Shown: piece by piece, positions 19,007-28,420 of the stretch | How positions within the stretch are numbered: the stretch's first letter is position 1 | How the letters are laid out: every line of letters starts with the position of its first letter | Source: Cognatundibacterium curvum | GTDB lineage: Bacteria; Pseudomonadota; Gammaproteobacteria; Burkholderiales; Burkholderiaceae_D | DNA: 64,000 nt | Assembly (NCBI RefSeq): GCF_014284235.1 | Contig: NZ_JACOGD010000005.1 | Location: forward strand, 186,001 to 250,000 | Direction: 5' to 3' | Made by a program: the position numbers and the translations under genes | Notes under the pieces: generated by a model | Told to the model about the DNA's origin: nothing | The model's database searches: none | Seen by the model: the letters and a program-made list of their open reading frames with translations, nothing else

Positions 19007-19918
19007 ATGAAAACTGAACAACAAGTTATTGCACGCAATGTCACGCAGGAACGTCAGTTGCAGTCATCCGATGGTTATTTGATGGTTGGTCTTGCTGTAC
19101 TGCTGATTGCAGGGGGCGTATACAGTTTTGTGAGTATGCCTTTCGGTACCGGGATTGCTGGCGTATTTGCGCGGGTTATACCTGTCGCGCTGGGTGCGTT
19201 TTTATTTGCCGGGCTGTATATGCTGCAGCCGAACGAGGCAGCGCTGCTGTCCTTATTTGGTAAATACAAGGGAACTGATCGCAGCGAAGGACTGCGCTGG
19301 GTGAATCCGCTGTACAGCAAGCGCAAGCTCAGTCTGCGTGCACGCACACTCAACACCGCACCGCTGAAGGTCAATGATAAACGCGGTAATCCGGTGGAGA
19401 TCGGTGCAGCCATCGTCTGGCGGGTACGTGACAGTGCGCTGGCGATTTTTAATGTGGATGATTTCGAACGCTATGTGAATGTGCAGGCTGAAGCCGCTTT
19501 GCGCCACATCGCTTCTTTGTATGCGTATGACGATGGTGAGGATTTAGCGGAAGGTGAAACCACCTTGCGCGCCGGGATGGAAGTGGTTGCCAGTGCGATG
19601 CGTGCTGAGTTACAAAGCCGTTTCGCAGCAGCCGGGATCGATGTGGAAGATGCCAAACTGACCCATCTCGCCTATGCCGCAGAAATCGCACAAGTCATGT
19701 TGCGCCGTCAGCAGGCCGAAGCAATTATCAGTGCGCGTAAAAAAATCGTCCATGGCGCGGTCAGTATGGTGGAAGCCGCTTTGCAGGGCTTGTCTGAGCG
19801 TCAGATCGTGGAACTCGACGATGAGCGCAAAGCAGCGATGGTCAGCAATTTGCTGGTGGTGCTGTGCTCGGATAAAGAAACCCAGCCCGTGATCAATACC
19901 GGGACTTTGTATAATTGA
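19007..19918 (+). CDS. SPFH/Band 7 domain membrane protein
   Basis: A 303-residue protein with two membrane segments near the N-terminus (about residues 25-44 and 52-72) and an SPFH/Band 7 domain (about 73-230, beginning QPNEAALLSLFGKYKGTDRSEGLRWVNP). A helical region rich in Ala and Glu follows. SPFH proteins form membrane scaffolds; this subgroup commonly precedes a small ribbon-helix-helix gene. A strong AGGAGG site precedes the start. The role of these operons is not established. Confidence 0.88.
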   Translation: MKTEQQVIARNVTQERQLQSSDGYLMVGLAVLLIAGGVYSFVSMPFGTGIAGVFARVIPVALGAFLFAGLYMLQPNEAALLSLFGKYKGTDRSEGLRWVNPLYSKRKLSLRARTLNTAPLKVNDKRGNPVEIGAAIVWRVRDSALAIFNVDDFERYVNVQAEAALRHIASLYAYDDGEDLAEGETTLRAGMEVVASAMRAELQSRFAAAGIDVEDAKLTHLAYAAEIAQVMLRRQQAEAIISARKKIVHGAVSMVEAALQGLSERQIVELDDERKAAMVSNLLVVLCSDKETQPVINTGTLYN

Positions 19919-19998
19919 TAGATAGGCCGGTGCGGACGCTCAGCTCTGCTCCGGCTTCTGTTTTTGTAACTGCCGTTTTTCTGATAAGCGAGCGCTTT

Positions 19999-20280
19999 AT
20001 GCCTGCCGTCCTGGCCAGACTGTGTCTGTTTTTATTACTGAGTTGTGCTGTGGAGTTGTTCATGGATGAGCCTGGCCTGGGCTTTACCGGTTTGCACATG
20101 GTGACAACGGGAGCCGTTATTCAAGTGTTGATGCCTGCAGCGGGCATGCCTGATCCTGCATCCTGGCTGGCACGCTTTGGCAATGGTGCACAGCTATGGA
20201 AACGTGCGCGTCAGCTCATGCCGCGCTGGCATGCTGATCTGGGCCAGCCCCAGTCATTCACTTATATGTCTCAGGGATAG
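19999..20280 (+). CDS. Small putative membrane-anchored protein of the SPFH operon
   Basis: About 93 residues from ATG 19999, beginning MPAVLARLCLFLLLSCAVEL, a likely membrane anchor or signal sequence. No family was recognised. The frame is open upstream to a TTG at 19915 that overlaps the SPFH stop; ATG 19999 is preferred because it opens on the hydrophobic segment, though its ribosome site is weak. It ends three bases before the RHH gene, so the three are probably translated from one message. Confidence 0.5.
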   Translation: MPAVLARLCLFLLLSCAVELFMDEPGLGFTGLHMVTTGAVIQVLMPAAGMPDPASWLARFGNGAQLWKRARQLMPRWHADLGQPQSFTYMSQG

Positions 20281-20282
20281 CG

Positions 20283-20522
20283 ATGGCCAGTCCAGGTAAA
20301 AAATCCTTCCCGTTGCGTATAGATCCAGCCCTGTGGATTGAGATAGAAAGGCTGGCTGCGCAGGAATTACGCAGCGCGAATGCACAGGTCGAGTACATGT
20401 TGCGTCAGTCCTTGCAGCAACGCGGACTGGCACGCAGCAAGCCCCTTGCACAATCGCGTCAGGCGGATGTGACGGATGCGGCTGACGCAGACTTAGCAGA
20501 TAAAGCGGATAAAAAATCCTGA
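20283..20522 (+). CDS. Arc-family ribbon-helix-helix DNA-binding protein
   Basis: A 79-residue protein whose first 48 residues form an Arc/MetJ-type ribbon-helix-helix: a beta strand (KKSFPLRID) and two helices (PALWIEIERLAAQELRS and NAQVEYMLRQSLQQRG). The remaining tail is acidic and low in complexity (ADAADADLADKADKKS-like). Such dimers bind palindromic operators. It is the third gene of the SPFH operon and is a likely autorepressor through the palindromes at 18959-18992. No toxin partner is seen. Confidence 0.82.
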   Translation: MASPGKKSFPLRIDPALWIEIERLAAQELRSANAQVEYMLRQSLQQRGLARSKPLAQSRQADVTDAADADLADKADKKS

Positions 20523-20531
20523 ACAGCGCGC

Positions 20532-21629
20532 TCAGAACAAGCGTACGGAGCGCATATCCGGCCGTGCGATGAAGGCTGCCAGATCATCACGCATACGCTG
20601 GCTCTCGGTCATCGCCAGCCGCCACTGGCTGATACGTTGCGCATGCTGCAGACCATAATAGGCAAAGTCTTTGCGATCCGGCAGTTTGGCGCGAGGCAGA
20701 CTGCGTATGAAATCGCGTGAAGGTGCCACCATCACCACATTGTCCAGCCAGGGCGCAAAATGGCCACGTGCGGCGCGTCGCCATGGCAACGCCTTATCCA
20801 GCCAGCCCGGTATGATCTGATCACTGAAATGCGGATACAACACCAGTTCGCTGCGCGTGTTGCTCAGCAGACGCGAGTAGGGAAACGCCAGGTGATAATC
20901 GATGATGCCACCATCCCAATAGTAACCAGCCGGTGCCTGCGCGACAGCGCGGACTTCCTGCATGATCAGCGGCAGTGTGCCGGAAGCCAGTAATGCGCTT
21001 TGCAGATTGGTGCTGCTGAGTGCACAAAACTGGCTGCTGAACGCGTCAAATGGCGTTTTCAGCCAGTGCAGCGCATCGCGGCTATCACTCATCACCACCC
21101 GTTCCAGATGTTTCGCCAGATGTTCACGGCCGCGCAGATTCGCCAGTGCTGCCGCGACAAAGCCAGCCTTCGCCGCTTTCATATTGGCCGGTGCGCTGAG
21201 GCCGCGCTGACCACGATTGATCAGGATATGCAAACGCTGGTAAGGGTGTTGCAGTATTTCCTGTTCATAGCCGCCGATGAAGCGCTGTAGCATGCCTTGA
21301 ATCTCAGTCGTGACATATTCGGCACTGGGTTTGTCCGGATAAGTCTGTTCGCAATACAAATCTCCAAGGCGTGCAAAGGCAGCAGCCGGATCTGCGCAGG
21401 CCGCAGCAGCCATACGCCAGGAGCCTATCGACGCGCCGATCAGGCTGCGTTCACGCGGTGCAGCGGCCAGCCAGTCACCAAACAGCCATTGATCCATCGC
21501 CTGCAAAATCAGGCCTTTGGGACCGCCAGCCGCAGCCGGAATCACTGCGATATCAGCTGCTTGCAGGCCATGCTGCCGGATGTGGCGATAAGCAGTTTGG
21601 CCGGCAAAAATCTGGATAGAAGAGGACAT
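20532..21629 (-). CDS. Patatin-like phospholipase family protein
   Basis: A 365-residue cytoplasmic protein with a patatin-type active site. An oxyanion glycine loop AAAGGPKG is at about residues 32-39, the nucleophile elbow GASIGSW at about 64-70, and DGG follows YYWDGGIIDYH near residue 245. The GGPKG loop sets it apart from the DUF3734 patatin at 466. The lipid substrate is unknown. It converges on the RHH gene with a 9-base gap and lies 28 bases downstream of pth on the same strand. Confidence 0.82.
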   Translation of the reverse strand: MSSSIQIFAGQTAYRHIRQHGLQAADIAVIPAAAGGPKGLILQAMDQWLFGDWLAAAPRERSLIGASIGSWRMAAAACADPAAAFARLGDLYCEQTYPDKPSAEYVTTEIQGMLQRFIGGYEQEILQHPYQRLHILINRGQRGLSAPANMKAAKAGFVAAALANLRGREHLAKHLERVVMSDSRDALHWLKTPFDAFSSQFCALSSTNLQSALLASGTLPLIMQEVRAVAQAPAGYYWDGGIIDYHLAFPYSRLLSNTRSELVLYPHFSDQIIPGWLDKALPWRRAARGHFAPWLDNVVMVAPSRDFIRSLPRAKLPDRKDFAYYGLQHAQRISQWRLAMTESQRMRDDLAAFIARPDMRSVRLF

Positions 21630-21657
21630 GAGGACTCCGCTGGTGCTTAATTGATGC

Positions 21658-22233
21658 CTACTTTGCGCTGGTATGCAAACGCGTCATCGCTTCTGCGAAT
21701 TCGCCATCGACCATCAGCGGCAATACATCCATACTTTTCGCAATCGCTTCATCGATCAGCGGCTGTTCTTCCTTGCGTGGACGGTGCAATACAAAATCGG
21801 CCACGCCCTGATTCAGATTCAGCGTGCGCGGATGACCGATGCCGATACGCAGCCGCCAGTAATCCTGAGTGCCGAGCGCGGCGGTGATGTCTTTGAGTCC
21901 GTTATGGCCGCCGGACGAGCCGCCTTTTTTGAGCTTGGCGACACCGGGCAGCATGTCCAGCTCATCATGCACCACCAGAATCTGATCCGGGGTGATTTTA
22001 TAAAAGCGACAGATTGCACCGACCGACTGGCCCGAACGATTCATAAAAGTCTGGGGTTGCAGCAGCCAGACTTCCTGACCCGCGATACGGGTTTTCCCAA
22101 CCAGCGCATTAAAATTTTTGTCGCGCTGCAGGCTGACCGGAAACTGATCCAGCAGCCAGAAGCCTGCGTTGTGACGGGTTTGTTCATACTCGGGCCCCGG
22201 ATTACCAAGGCCGACGATCAGACGGATAGACAT
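21658..22233 (-). CDS. pth: Peptidyl-tRNA hydrolase
   Basis: A 191-residue Pth that releases tRNA from stalled peptidyl-tRNA. The catalytic region [18 protein letters not shown] contains Asn11 and His21; [16 protein letters not shown] holds the catalytic aspartate, and [13 protein letters not shown] is the second signature. It lies 24 bases after uvrA on the same strand. The usual neighbour rplY (L25) is absent. Confidence 0.97.
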   Translation of the reverse strand: MSIRLIVGLGNPGPEYEQTRHNAGFWLLDQFPVSLQRDKNFNALVGKTRIAGQEVWLLQPQTFMNRSGQSVGAICRFYKITPDQILVVHDELDMLPGVAKLKKGGSSGGHNGLKDITAALGTQDYWRLRIGIGHPRTLNLNQGVADFVLHRPRKEEQPLIDEAIAKSMDVLPLMVDGEFAEAMTRLHTSAK

Positions 22234-22257
22234 ACAAATTTAAGATAAATATAAAGC

Positions 22258-25200
22258 TTATTTTTTGTGTTTATTTAGCAGTGGCAGCAGGTATTTACCC
22301 GTCACGCTGTCGGGGTTGGCCGCCACTTGTTCCGGTGTACCGGTAGCGATAATTCTGCCGCCACCCGCACCGCCTTCCGGTCCCAGATCAATCAGCCAGT
22401 CGGCGGTCTTGATCACATCCAGATTGTGTTCGATGATGACCAGCGTATTGCCCTGATCACGCAGGCGGTGTATGACTTTGAGCAGCAGCGCAATATCGTG
22501 GAAATGCAGACCGGTGGTCGGCTCATCCAGGATGTACAAGGTGCGGCCGGTATCACGCTTCGATAATTCCAGCGACAGCTTCACCCTTTGTGCTTCACCA
22601 CCTGACAGCGTGGTGGCGCTCTGACCCAGGCGGATATAGCCAAGGCCGACATCCAGCAAGGTCTGCAGCTTACGTGCGATCACCGGCACCGGTTTGAAGA
22701 ATTCGTGCGCATCCTCGACCGTCATTTCCAGCACTTCGTGGATATTCTTGCCCTTGTACTGGACTTCCAGGGTTTCGCGGTTATAGCGTTTGCCATGGCA
22801 GACATCGCAGGGAACGTAGACATCCGGCAGGAAGTGCATTTCGACTTTAATCACGCCATCGCCCTGACAGGCTTCGCAGCGGCCACCTTTCACGTTGAAC
22901 GAGAAGCGGCCAGCGCTGTAGCCACGTTCTTTAGCGGTCGGTACCGTAGAAAACAAATCGCGGATAGGCGTGAATAAACCGGTATAGGTGGCTGGGTTAG
23001 AGCGCGGTGTGCGGCCTATCGGTGCCTGATCGACAGAAATCACTTTATCAAAATGCTCGAGTCCGCTCACATGATCAAACGCAGCAGGCTCGGTCTGTGA
23101 GCCATACAAATGGCGGGCCGCCACATGGTAGAGCGTGTCATTCACCAGCGTGGATTTACCCGAGCCGGATACGCCGGTCACGCAAGTCAGCAAGCCGACC
23201 GGCAGCGTCATATCCTGATTTTTCAGATTATTGCCACGCGCACCCGCAATCAGCAATTGCTTATCGGGATCGGCGGCGGTACGTTGCTTCGGTACGCTGA
23301 TTTCCAGCTCGCCGCTCAGATACTTCGCCGTCAGCGAACGCGGGTTTTGCATAATGTCATCCAGCGCACCCTGGGCAATCACTTCACCACCATGCACGCC
23401 AGCGCCTATGCCCATATCGACCACGAAGTCGGCGCAGCGTATCGCATCTTCGTCATGCTCCACCACCAGCACGCTGTTGCCGATATCGCGCAAATGCTTG
23501 AGCGTGTCGATCAGACGGTCGTTGTCACGCTGATGCAGACCGATAGATGGTTCATCCAGCACATACATCACGCCGGTCAGGCCCGAGCCGATTTGCGAAG
23601 CGAGGCGGATACGCTGTGCTTCACCACCCGACAACGTATCTGCACTGCGTTCCAGCGACAGATAATCGAGTCCCACGTTGTTCAGGAAAGTCAGGCGTGC
23701 CGTGATTTCCTTGATGATGCGGTCGGCAATATCGCGTTTTGCGCCATGCAATTGCAGATGCTCGAAGAAATGCAGGGTTGCGCGCAGCGGCATTGCGCTG
23801 ATATCAAATATCGCTTTTTCCTGCTCGCCACTGCCCACCTTCACATAGCGTGCCTCTATGCGCAAACGTGCGCCATCGCAGGATGGGCAGGTTTTTTCAT
23901 TAATGAATTTCGCCAGCTCTTCTTTGACCGCCATCGAATCGGTTTCGCGGTAGCGGCGCTGCAGATTCGTGACCACACCTTCAAAGCTGTGTTCCTTAAC
24001 GACGGTACGGCCTTTTTCATTGATGTAGGTGAACGGGATTTGCTGCTTACCCGAGCCATACAGAATGACTTGCTGTGCAGATTCCGGCAATTGCTCAAAG
24101 GGCGTGTCGATATCGAATTCATAGAATGCCGCCAGATTCGACAGCATCTGGAAGTAAAACTGATTGCGGCGATCCCAGCCTTTGACGGCACCACTGGCCA
24201 GCGACAAATTAGGAAAGGCGACGATACGTTTTGGGTCAAAGAATTCGATATGACCGAGTCCGTCACATTCGGGGCAGGCACCCATAGGGTTATTGAACGA
24301 GAACAGACGTGGCTCCAGCTCCTGCAGCGAATAGCCGCATACCGGACAGGCAAATTTATTTGAAAACAGTTGTTCATGGCCGCTGTCCATATTCACCACC
24401 AGCGCACGGCCATTCGCAATGCGCAGACAGGTTTCAAAGGATTCCGCCAGCCGCTGCTTGATATCCTCTCGTACTTTGACGCGATCGACCACGACGTCGA
24501 TGGTATGCTTTTCAGTCTTTTTCAGTTTAGGCAAATCATCTGCTTCAACGATGCGCGCTTCCTGGGTACCGCTCTGCACGCGGAAGCGTACGAAGCCCTG
24601 AGCCTGCATCTGTTCAAACAGATCCACATGTTCGCCTTTGCGGTTAGACACGACCGGCGCCAGTATCATCAGCTTGCTGTCTTCCGGCATGGCCAGTACC
24701 GCATCCACCATTTGCGATACCGATTGTGCGGCCAGCGGGTTTTCCGGATGATCCGGGCAATACGGCGTACCTACCCGTGCGTACAGCAGACGCAGATAAT
24801 CATGAATTTCAGTGACAGTGCCGACGGTAGAGCGCGGATTATGCGAGGTCGCCTTCTGTTCGATAGAAATCGCTGGTGACAGGCCTTCAATCAGATCCAC
24901 ATCCGGTTTTTCCATCAGTTGCAGGAACTGACGCGCATAGGCCGATAAAGATTCGACATAGCGGCGCTGTCCTTCCGCATACAAGGTATCAAAGGCCAGC
25001 GAGGATTTGCCTGAGCCGGACAAACCGGTGATCACCACCAGCTTATTGCGCGGCAGGTCCAGATTGATGTTTTTCAGATTATGCGTACGTGCGCCTCTGA
25101 CGCGGATCAACTCGCGTTTTTGCATACGTGCTATATCATCGGCGTCGAATTCGATTTCGGCGGGTTTTGGTGCTTTTGCGGCTTTTGATCGTGTCGTCAT
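22258..25200 (-). CDS. uvrA: Excinuclease ABC subunit A
   Basis: A 980-residue UvrA, the damage-recognition ATPase of nucleotide excision repair. It has two ABC modules: the first P-loop GLSGSGKSS is at residues 59-67, and the second is in [13 protein letters not shown]. Both have LSGGEAQR signatures. The first zinc site is [21 protein letters not shown] in part (Cys pair near 280) and the second is in [18 protein letters not shown] with [10 protein letters not shown]. An N-terminal extension of about 30 residues is basic then acidic. Divergence from an MFS gene followed by ssb is common in betaproteobacteria. Confidence 0.98.
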   Translation of the reverse strand: MTTRSKAAKAPKPAEIEFDADDIARMQKRELIRVRGARTHNLKNINLDLPRNKLVVITGLSGSGKSSLAFDTLYAEGQRRYVESLSAYARQFLQLMEKPDVDLIEGLSPAISIEQKATSHNPRSTVGTVTEIHDYLRLLYARVGTPYCPDHPENPLAAQSVSQMVDAVLAMPEDSKLMILAPVVSNRKGEHVDLFEQMQAQGFVRFRVQSGTQEARIVEADDLPKLKKTEKHTIDVVVDRVKVREDIKQRLAESFETCLRIANGRALVVNMDSGHEQLFSNKFACPVCGYSLQELEPRLFSFNNPMGACPECDGLGHIEFFDPKRIVAFPNLSLASGAVKGWDRRNQFYFQMLSNLAAFYEFDIDTPFEQLPESAQQVILYGSGKQQIPFTYINEKGRTVVKEHSFEGVVTNLQRRYRETDSMAVKEELAKFINEKTCPSCDGARLRIEARYVKVGSGEQEKAIFDISAMPLRATLHFFEHLQLHGAKRDIADRIIKEITARLTFLNNVGLDYLSLERSADTLSGGEAQRIRLASQIGSGLTGVMYVLDEPSIGLHQRDNDRLIDTLKHLRDIGNSVLVVEHDEDAIRCADFVVDMGIGAGVHGGEVIAQGALDDIMQNPRSLTAKYLSGELEISVPKQRTAADPDKQLLIAGARGNNLKNQDMTLPVGLLTCVTGVSGSGKSTLVNDTLYHVAARHLYGSQTEPAAFDHVSGLEHFDKVISVDQAPIGRTPRSNPATYTGLFTPIRDLFSTVPTAKERGYSAGRFSFNVKGGRCEACQGDGVIKVEMHFLPDVYVPCDVCHGKRYNRETLEVQYKGKNIHEVLEMTVEDAHEFFKPVPVIARKLQTLLDVGLGYIRLGQSATTLSGGEAQRVKLSLELSKRDTGRTLYILDEPTTGLHFHDIALLLKVIHRLRDQGNTLVIIEHNLDVIKTADWLIDLGPEGGAGGGRIIATGTPEQVAANPDSVTGKYLLPLLNKHKK

Positions 25201-25274
25201 GGTATCAACTGAATTTTGGCGGAGGCAAGCAACCTGCTACTATAACGGGTTTTTCAAATTTACCGCGGGCCAGA

Positions 25275-25500
25275 GCCTGTAAACATTTAAATTGCGAGAT
25301 GCGTTCAAGCCAAAACGTGGGCTGACAAGGCACACAACGCAGTCCAGCGCGCGTTTTGGCTTGAACCCGGAGGGAAAGAGGTAAAACAGCCGCATGGCGT
25401 TGTTGCATCCCGCTGACAGTGATCACACTGCTGCGCGGGCTGCGCCTGGCCCTGCAACTGTTTTCCCCCTTTCGCACACGTAATTTAAATATTTACAGGC
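25275..25500. repeat. Long-range 22-bp inverted repeat pair enclosing 182 bases
   Basis: The left arm (25275-25296, starting GCCTGTAAACATTTAAATT) and the right arm (25479-25500, ending AATTTAAATATTTACAGGC) are reverse complements with only two mismatches, both transitions. Similarity weakens but continues a few bases inward. The arrangement resembles the ends of a small non-autonomous element, or paired binding sites. I see no target-site duplication. Confidence 0.6.
25303..25366. repeat. Inner 15-bp perfect inverted repeat
   Basis: GTTCAAGCCAAAACG (25303-25317) and its exact reverse complement (25352-25366) flank a 34-base loop. It is nested inside the outer repeat pair. It could form a long hairpin in the 5' region of the uvrA transcript. 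Confidence 0.65.
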
Positions 25501-25548
25501 CCTAGTCCCTGCTTTCCGCATTTTAGGCCACACACCAGCGTTATTCAT

Positions 25549-26790
25549 ATGACTATTGCAACAGATTTCGACCACGCCAGGCAGCCAGAGGCGGAACCAG
25601 CGGGCATGAGTCGCACTGAGCTGCGCGCCAGTGCCTCACTGGCATCCGTGTTCGCTTTGCGCATGCTGGGTTTGTTCATGCTGTCGCCGGTATTTGCGAT
25701 TTATGCCAAGAGCCTGAGCGGCGGCAATAATGCACTGATGGTTGGGCTGGCGCTGGGTATGTTCAGCCTGGTACAGGCGTTTTGCCAGATTCCTTTTGGC
25801 ATGGCTTCTGACCGTTTTGGCCGTAAGCCTGTGATCGTGACGGGGCTGATCCTGTTTATCGTGGGCGCTATTATTTGTGCTGCCTCGACCAGCCTCAGCG
25901 GCATCATGCTGGGACGCGGCATACAAGGGCTGGGCGCGATCTCGGCCGCCATTACCGCCATGATTGCGGATACCACACGCGAAGAGCACCGCACCAAGGC
26001 GATGGCCATGGTGGGCGGCTCCATCGGCCTGACCTTTGCACTGGCCATGGTGATTTCTCCGGTGCTGTTTGAGAGCATAGGCATGCCCGGCATGTTTGCC
26101 ATGATCGCGGTAATGGGTGTGGCAGCCATCGCTGTGGTGTTGCGTGTGACGCCAGATGCGCCGCCCCAGCAGCACGTGCCGGTACCGTTTTCGGTGGTAC
26201 TCAGGAACAAAGAATTAATGCGCCTGAATCTGGGCGTGTTTGTATTGCATTTTGCGCAGATGGCGATGTTTGTAGTGGTGCCGGGCGCGCTGGTGCAGGT
26301 GGCAGGTATGCCGGTCGCGAGTCACTGGAAAATCTATCTGCCAGTGATGCTAGTCTCGTTTGTTGCCATGTTGCCCGCTATTTTTGTGGGCGAAAAATAT
26401 GGAAAAATGAAGCAGGTGTTTATTGGTGCCATCGCTTTATTACTGGTGGTGCAAATCGGCTTCTGGCAATTACTGCAGCAACCGCTGGCGCTGGTCGCCT
26501 TGCTGTTCGCGTTTTTTATGGCCTTTAACACACTGGAAGCCAGTCAGCCTTCGCTGGTGTCACGCATCGCACCACCCGCCGCCAAAGGCGCAGCGCTGGG
26601 CGTGTATAACACCTTGCAGGCCTTCGGCATTGCCTGTGGCGCCGCAGCCGGTGGCTGGCTGACCCAGTTTGCAGGTGGTGCAGCAATCTTCGCGCTCTGT
26701 GCGGTATTGACGCTTATCTGGCTTATAATCGCAGTCAACATGCCGGAAGTAGCGCGCCGTGCAGGCAAGAACAAGCCCGAAGCAGTTTGA
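25549..26790 (+). CDS. MFS transporter, YajR-like subgroup
   Basis: A 413-residue major facilitator with twelve membrane segments. The loop 2-3 signature is GMASDRFGRKPVIVTGL, and the segment 5 region has GGSIGLTFALAMVISPVLFE. Similar proteins form a conserved uvrA / MFS / ssb neighbourhood in Burkholderiales. It lacks the extra C-terminal domain of YajR. The substrate is unknown. ATG 25549 is the first start; a second in-frame ATG at about residue 20 (MSRTELRASA) would also keep all membrane segments. Confidence 0.88.
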   Translation: MTIATDFDHARQPEAEPAGMSRTELRASASLASVFALRMLGLFMLSPVFAIYAKSLSGGNNALMVGLALGMFSLVQAFCQIPFGMASDRFGRKPVIVTGLILFIVGAIICAASTSLSGIMLGRGIQGLGAISAAITAMIADTTREEHRTKAMAMVGGSIGLTFALAMVISPVLFESIGMPGMFAMIAVMGVAAIAVVLRVTPDAPPQQHVPVPFSVVLRNKELMRLNLGVFVLHFAQMAMFVVVPGALVQVAGMPVASHWKIYLPVMLVSFVAMLPAIFVGEKYGKMKQVFIGAIALLLVVQIGFWQLLQQPLALVALLFAFFMAFNTLEASQPSLVSRIAPPAAKGAALGVYNTLQAFGIACGAAAGGWLTQFAGGAAIFALCAVLTLIWLIIAVNMPEVARRAGKNKPEAV

Positions 26791-26865
26791 TCGCTATCGA
26801 TACAACTGGAAATAGACGGCACAATTCGGGAAAATACAGGAAGTAATAGGAAATCAGGAGAAAAT

Positions 26866-27357
26866 ATGGCATCTGTGAATAAAGTGATTATCGTCGGCAA
26901 TTTGGGCCGCGATCCGGAAACCCGTTATATGCCTAACGGTGATGCCATGACCAGCATTACTGTGGCGACCACTGATACGTGGAAAGACAAAGCGACAGGC
27001 GAAAAGAAAGAACAGACCGAATGGCACCGCATTACCTTTTTCGGTAAGCTGGCTGAAATCGCTGGCCAATACCTCAAAAAAGGTTCCCAGGTCTACGTCG
27101 AGGGCTCCCTGCGTACCCGCAAATACACCGATAAAGACGGTGTGGAAAAGTATGCAACTGACATCAAAGCAGATTCCATGCAGATGTTAGGCAGCCGCCA
27201 GGGTATGGGCGGCGGCATGGGTGGCGGCGCAGGCATGGACGACGGCTACGGCGCACCGGCCCCAGCCCAACGCCCGGCAGCCCCGGCCCAACGCCCAGCC
27301 CCGGTATCCCGCCCAGCCCCGAATTTCTCGGATATGGATGACGATATTCCGTTTTAA
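26866..27357 (+). CDS. ssb: Single-stranded DNA-binding protein
   Basis: A 163-residue SSB. The OB-fold (residues 1-110) begins [25 protein letters not shown] in its first 25 residues. A Gly/Met-rich then Pro/Ala-rich linker ([20 protein letters not shown]) leads to the acidic interaction tip [11 protein letters not shown] coats single-stranded DNA and recruits repair and replication proteins through this tip. The start follows a GGAG site. It lies 75 bases after the MFS gene and ends at a strong terminator. Confidence 0.98.
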   Translation: MASVNKVIIVGNLGRDPETRYMPNGDAMTSITVATTDTWKDKATGEKKEQTEWHRITFFGKLAEIAGQYLKKGSQVYVEGSLRTRKYTDKDGVEKYATDIKADSMQMLGSRQGMGGGMGGGAGMDDGYGAPAPAQRPAAPAQRPAPVSRPAPNFSDMDDDIPF

Positions 27358-27392
27358 AAAGCGCCATAGTATTTTTTGTTAATTTTCACTCT

Positions 27393-27419
27393 AAAGCCCT
27401 GATTTTTCAGGGCTTTTTT
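27393..27419 (+). terminator. Intrinsic terminator of ssb
   Basis: A 10-bp perfect stem (AAAGCCCTGA / TCAGGGCTTT) with a TTTT loop, followed by further Ts. It lies 36 bases after the ssb stop and marks the edge of the AT-rich accessory patch. Confidence 0.9.
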
Positions 27420-27462
27420 GTTTTCTTGGAAAAATAAATGTTAAATTTTATTTAAAAGACAT

Positions 27463-27750
27463 TTGCTAAATGAATACCTTGGTGAAGGTAAAATTTTTGT
27501 TTTAGAAGGAGTTTATTTATTTGGTTTTGCTCAAGTCAGATCCCTGAGTTCAACACTAGCTAGCTTTCTTTCGTTTCGTGCTGTAACGGTAGCCTTTTGT
27601 GTATTGTGGATACGCTTGGATGACCTTGATATTGGATTTGGTTTTAGTATTGCAAGCCAATTTAAAATTGATTTAATGATAGATGGCTCATCAGCTATTT
27701 GTTTTAATATTTTTGCTTTAGCAATGATATTTTTTTTGGATGTTGGGTAA
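27463..27750 (+). CDS. Possible small membrane protein, unknown
   Basis: An open frame of 95 codons from a TTG at 27463, with at least two hydrophobic stretches (LASFLSFRAVTVAFCVLWI and AICFNIFALAMIFFLDVG). The codon use is AT-rich, like the next gene, and unlike ssb. There is no good ribosome site at the TTG and no internal ATG before the second hydrophobic stretch, so the start is unsure and it may be a truncated gene. It ends 14 bases before the next start, which suggests co-transcription. Confidence 0.4.
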   Translation: MLNEYLGEGKIFVLEGVYLFGFAQVRSLSSTLASFLSFRAVTVAFCVLWIRLDDLDIGFGFSIASQFKIDLMIDGSSAICFNIFALAMIFFLDVG

Positions 27751-27764
27751 CTTATGAGAGAGAA

Positions 27765-28232
27765 ATGAAAATTTCAGACAATATTCCCCATGGCTCATTT
27801 TTATGGCAAGTTAGGATTGTCAGAGTTTTTTCTGGATTATTTTTAATCGCCGCTATTGTTAATCAGAAATATTTCGTGGATTTAATCGCATTTTCTGCTA
27901 TTTCTTTATTTGTTTCGTTTGTGATGTTAGCGCGTAAATCGAATTTTCTTTTAGAGCTTTATGATTGCAAGGAATTTTTGAGGCTTAAGCTAGATCACGA
28001 GGAAATTACGGTTAATTTTTCAGAGATGGAGAAAGTGGAAATTCGAGATGGAAAGGACGGATTGGATTGGATTATTGTTTATTTAAAATTTGAAGGTCCA
28101 TTCGGTAAAGTTATTCAATGTTATCCAAATATGACTAATATTCCATTGGCTCGCCTTGATATTTGGGCTTCGGAAATGAATGAAAGGATTTCAAAATCTG
28201 CGCTTATAGTGAATGTTGATCGCAGTTTTTGA
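27765..28232 (+). CDS. Two-segment membrane protein of unknown function
   Basis: A 155-residue protein with a membrane hairpin near the N-terminus (about residues 18-60, two segments) and a soluble C-terminal domain. That domain alternates hydrophobic strands (EEITVNFSEMEKVEIRD, GLDWIIVYLKFEG) in a way that resembles the bacterial PH-like fold. GAGAGAGAA before the ATG is a good ribosome site. No family was recognised. The gene is markedly AT-rich and next to an insertion-sequence remnant, so recent transfer is plausible. Confidence 0.65.
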   Translation: MKISDNIPHGSFLWQVRIVRVFSGLFLIAAIVNQKYFVDLIAFSAISLFVSFVMLARKSNFLLELYDCKEFLRLKLDHEEITVNFSEMEKVEIRDGKDGLDWIIVYLKFEGPFGKVIQCYPNMTNIPLARLDIWASEMNERISKSALIVNVDRSF

Positions 28233-28284
28233 TGTACCAAACAAGGGAAGTTTGAGGCGCACTGTTAATAGTGGATGCCTAGTT

Positions 28285-28420
28285 TCAAATTGCCATCACT
28301 TGTTTGCTAAAGGTCTCAGCGAACCGTGCTGGGATACATAACCAAGACGCGAATGGCGTCACTGGCGGTTATAGAAGATTTTTATGTAATCCTTGATCGA
28401 TGATTTCGGATTGGCACGCG
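28285..28420 (-). pseudogene. Decayed C-terminus of an IS3-family transposase
   Basis: On the minus strand the frame reads SSIKDYIKIFYNRQ, a stop, then RHSRLGYVS; after a one-base deletion it continues PARFAETFSKQVMAI and a stop. DYIxxFYNxxRRHSxLGYxSPxxF is the hallmark of the rve integrase C-terminus in IS3-family transposases. The stop replaces the first arginine of RRHS (TGA for CGA). The rest of the element is gone, and I could not define its ends. It is evidence of past mobile-element activity in this patch. Confidence 0.8.

Larger units (their letters stand above)
25201..25548. other. Intergenic region between uvrA and the divergent MFS gene
   Basis: About 350 bases that must hold both divergent promoters. 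It contains two nested inverted repeats, listed separately. I found no CTGT-N8-ACAG-type LexA box. A minus-strand frame at 25205-25477 is Arg/Cys-rich, lacks a ribosome site and is not supported as a gene. Confidence 0.5.

Noticed and set aside
23110-24363. 417-codon plus-strand frame inside uvrA
   Set aside because: It lies wholly antisense to a conserved gene; it is His/Gln-rich as expected for a shadow of the coding strand.
25205-25477. 90-codon minus-strand frame between uvrA and MFS
   Set aside because: Arg/Cys-rich composition, no ribosome site, and it consists largely of inverted repeats.
25201-25548. LexA (SOS) box expected before uvrA
   Set aside because: I looked for CTGT-N8-ACAG and found only partial halves (CCTGT, ACAGG) that belong to the outer inverted repeat.
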